A stretch of DNA of 5,929 nt from Bacillota bacterium (GTDB lineage: Bacteria; Bacillota_B; Desulfitobacteriia; Desulfitobacteriales; Desulfitobacteriaceae): assembly GCA_021779415.1 (NCBI GenBank), contig JAJYAS010000247.1:1-5929 (forward strand), read 5' to 3'. Positions 4,276-5,929 of the stretch are shown piece by piece. The notes under the pieces are model-generated. The model was not told the DNA's origin and did no database searches. It saw only the letters and a list, made by a program, of their open reading frames with translations. Made by a program: the position numbers and the translations under genes. Positions within the stretch are counted from its first letter, which is position 1. Each line of letters starts with the position of its first letter.

Positions 4276-5844
4276 ATGATAAATGAAATAAAGCCAATCA
4301 AAACGATTAAGACGATTTTAGGTCGGGAACTTCCGGACAATATCGAGGGATACGGCGTAGTTAAACCGTTCCAAGGTGCGTTCAGTGATGTTGGACAAAA
4401 GTCCAGAAAGGCAGTTTCGCTATCGAGTGTGCTCCCTAATGAGCAGAAAGTCCTAAAAAACTTAGATGAGGCTTTAGATAAGCTTAAGATTCGTGATGGC
4501 ATGACAATTTCCTTCCATCATCACTTGAGAAATGGAGATCATGTTCTGAATACGGTGCTGGAGGCTTTGGCCAAACGGGGGATTAAGGATTTAACGATTG
4601 CTGCTAGCTCTATTTTTCCTATTCATGCCCCCCTTGTAGAGCACATGGAAAATGAAGTGGTCACTGGACTCGTTGCAAATTATATCTCAGGACCTGTAGC
4701 GGTTGCGATTTCTGAAGGCAAATTAAAGAAACCAGCCATTATGCAAACGCATGGGGGACGAGCAAGGGCTATAGAAAGCGGAGATTTGCCGATTGATGTG
4801 GCCTTTCTTGCAGCACCTACGGCGGATACCTATGGAAATATCAATGGAGTGCACGGTAAGTCGGCTTGTGGCACGTTGGGATATGCTGTTTCAGATGCCG
4901 AGTATGCAGCTAAAACGCTCGCTATTACGGATAATTTAGTTCCTTATCCTGCATGCCCAATAGAAATAAACCAGATCTTCGTGGATTATGTGGTTGAGGT
5001 CGAATCCATTGGTGACCCCAAGGGTATTGTTTCTGGAACCACAAAAATCACGAAGGATCCCGTTGCTTTGAGAATTGCCAAATCGGCAGCTGAGGTGATG
5101 AAATCGTCCGGTTTAGTAAAGGACGGAATGTCCTTTCAGACAGGTGCAGGGGGAACCTCTCTGGCGGTTGCGGCAGAGCTAGCAAAGATTATGAAACGAG
5201 ATGGGGTAGTTGGAAGCTTTGCCGCCGGTGGAATCACGGGCTATCTGGTAGAGATGCTGGAAGAGGGGCTTTTTAGAAGTCTTTTTGATGTGCAATGCTT
5301 TGATCTAAAGGCGATAGAGTCCTATCGGGATAATCCCAAGCACCAATTCATGTCCGCTTCGATGTATGGAAATCCTCATACGAAGGGAGCGGTTGTTAAC
5401 AACCTTGATATCATGATCTTGGGGGCTACGGAAATCGACACGGATTTTAATGTCAATGTCACGACGGGCTCAAATGGAGTGATCATGGGTGGTTCAGGTG
5501 GGCATAGTGATACAGCCGCAGGTGCTAAACTGGCGATTGTCGTAACAAATCTCATGAAGGCTAGGCTTCCAATCATCAAGGACAAGGTGACGACGATTAC
5601 AACTCCAGGAGAAAACGTTGATGTCATCGTTACGGAACGAGGAATCGCTGTCAATCCCAGAAGAGCGGATTTATTGGATAAACTGAGCAAAACAAAGCTC
5701 CCTCTGATGAGCATCGAGGAACTAAAATCTCTGGCGGAAAAAATCACAGGAGTGCCCAAGGCTATTGAAACCTCGGAAAAGATCGTGGCTATCGTGGAAT
5801 ATCGGGATGGCAGCGTTATTGATGTCGTGAAGAAGGTTCTTTAA
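4276..5844 (+). CDS. citF: Citrate/citramalate lyase alpha subunit (CoA-transferase-type)
   Basis: A 522-residue subunit that swaps the acetyl group on CitD for citramalate (or citrate) in an acyl-carrier transferase reaction, making the thioester that CitE splits. Family landmarks include GRELPDNIEGYG (16-27), SFHHHLRNGDH (79-89), THGGRARAIESGDLPIDVAF (158-177), DTYGNINGVHGKSACGTLGYA (184-204), TGAGGTSLAVA (289-299), FAAGGITGYLVEMLEEG (315-331) and VTERGIAVNPRR (452-463). Length compares with about 510 in E. coli CitF, and no frameshift or truncation is visible. The start at ATG 4276 is preceded by AGGAGA at 4261-4266 with nine bases between. The stop codon overlaps the ribosome binding site of the next gene, so citF and the downstream gene are tightly linked. 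Citramalate lyase shares this subunit design and can carry the citF name. Confidence 0.96.
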   Translation: MINEIKPIKTIKTILGRELPDNIEGYGVVKPFQGAFSDVGQKSRKAVSLSSVLPNEQKVLKNLDEALDKLKIRDGMTISFHHHLRNGDHVLNTVLEALAKRGIKDLTIAASSIFPIHAPLVEHMENEVVTGLVANYISGPVAVAISEGKLKKPAIMQTHGGRARAIESGDLPIDVAFLAAPTADTYGNINGVHGKSACGTLGYAVSDAEYAAKTLAITDNLVPYPACPIEINQIFVDYVVEVESIGDPKGIVSGTTKITKDPVALRIAKSAAEVMKSSGLVKDGMSFQTGAGGTSLAVAAELAKIMKRDGVVGSFAAGGITGYLVEMLEEGLFRSLFDVQCFDLKAIESYRDNPKHQFMSASMYGNPHTKGAVVNNLDIMILGATEIDTDFNVNVTTGSNGVIMGGSGGHSDTAAGAKLAIVVTNLMKARLPIIKDKVTTITTPGENVDVIVTERGIAVNPRRADLLDKLSKTKLPLMSIEELKSLAEKITGVPKAIETSEKIVAIVEYRDGSVIDVVKKVL

Positions 5845-5857
5845 GGAGATAACGAGG

Positions 5858-5929
5858 ATGTATGGACTTGAGACGGAATGGGTGAATCTCAACGATCGGC
5901 TGGAAAGAGAAGAAGTAGACGTCTTTCTC
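5858..5929 (+). CDS. citC: Probable [citrate/citramalate lyase] ligase, N-terminus only
   Basis: ATG at 5858 is preceded by AAGGAGAT at 5843-5850, seven bases upstream and overlapping the citF stop. Only 24 residues are visible, beginning MYGLETEWVNLNDRLERE and continuing past the window edge. The sequence loosely resembles the start of clostridial CitC proteins, where a short strand is followed by a helix of the type EEVxxFL in the acetyltransferase-like N-domain. CitC acetylates the thiol of the CitD prosthetic group using acetate and ATP, activating the lyase. Position directly after citDEF supports this, but the fragment is too short for sequence alone to prove it; CitX or CitG are alternatives. 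Confidence 0.5.
   Translation, partial: MYGLETEWVNLNDRLEREEVDVFL

Noticed and set aside
5376..5759. Antisense open frame within citF, with hydrophobic composition
   Set aside because: Hydrophobicity is a by-product of reading the citF complement; the citF frame is fully conserved and there is no promoter or ribosome binding site for the reverse strand.
2997..5844. citDEF as part of a classical citrate fermentation cluster
   Set aside because: No citrate transporter, oxaloacetate decarboxylase or CitAB regulator is visible and mal is the neighbour, so citramalate lyase is the better reading; the subunits alone cannot exclude citrate.

Overview
The window looks like an anaerobic amino-acid (glutamate) fermentation locus, most likely from a Gram-positive anaerobe of the Clostridia. 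The evidence is methylaspartate ammonia-lyase next to citDEF, oxygen-sensitive Fe-S enzyme families, strong GGAGG-type ribosome binding sites and tight same-strand packing. A Peptococcaceae-like host is a guess from overall feel only. All seven genes lie on the + strand and no RNA gene, CRISPR array or transposase gene was seen.

Layout. Positions 1-888 hold the C-terminal ~295 residues of methylaspartate ammonia-lyase (MAL), whose 5' end lies outside the window. The 204-base gap after it contains a long hairpin (probable terminator, 916-960), a compact inverted-repeat element with competing arms (966-1022) and a good sigma-70-type promoter (1025-1053). A second transcription unit then runs to the window edge: a lone 2-hydroxyacyl-CoA dehydratase D-component-like protein (1093-2103), its BadF/HgdC-type ATPase activator (2207-3010), citD (2997-3260), citE (3357-4232), citF (4276-5844) and the first 24 codons of a probable citC (5858 onward).

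How the genes fit. In the methylaspartate pathway, MAL deaminates (2S,3S)-3-methylaspartate to mesaconate. Mesaconate is hydrated to (S)-citramalate, which citramalate lyase (CitDEF-like subunits) cleaves to acetate and pyruvate. CitC-type ligase acetylates the acyl carrier. MAL, the lyase and its ligase are therefore explained, whereas mesaconase and glutamate mutase are not in the window.

The part the pathway does not explain is the dehydratase-like/activator pair between MAL and citD. It resembles the stand-alone pairs related to the double-cubane-cluster protein (DCCP) and its reductase, including E. coli YjiM/YjiL, rather than a complete HgdABC dehydratase, because no alpha subunit is present. 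The activator gene overlaps citD by 14 bases, so the pair is co-transcribed and probably translationally coupled with the lyase. An ATP-driven low-potential reductase or dehydratase tied to citramalate/mesaconate metabolism is the most interesting hypothesis here; its substrate cannot be read from sequence.
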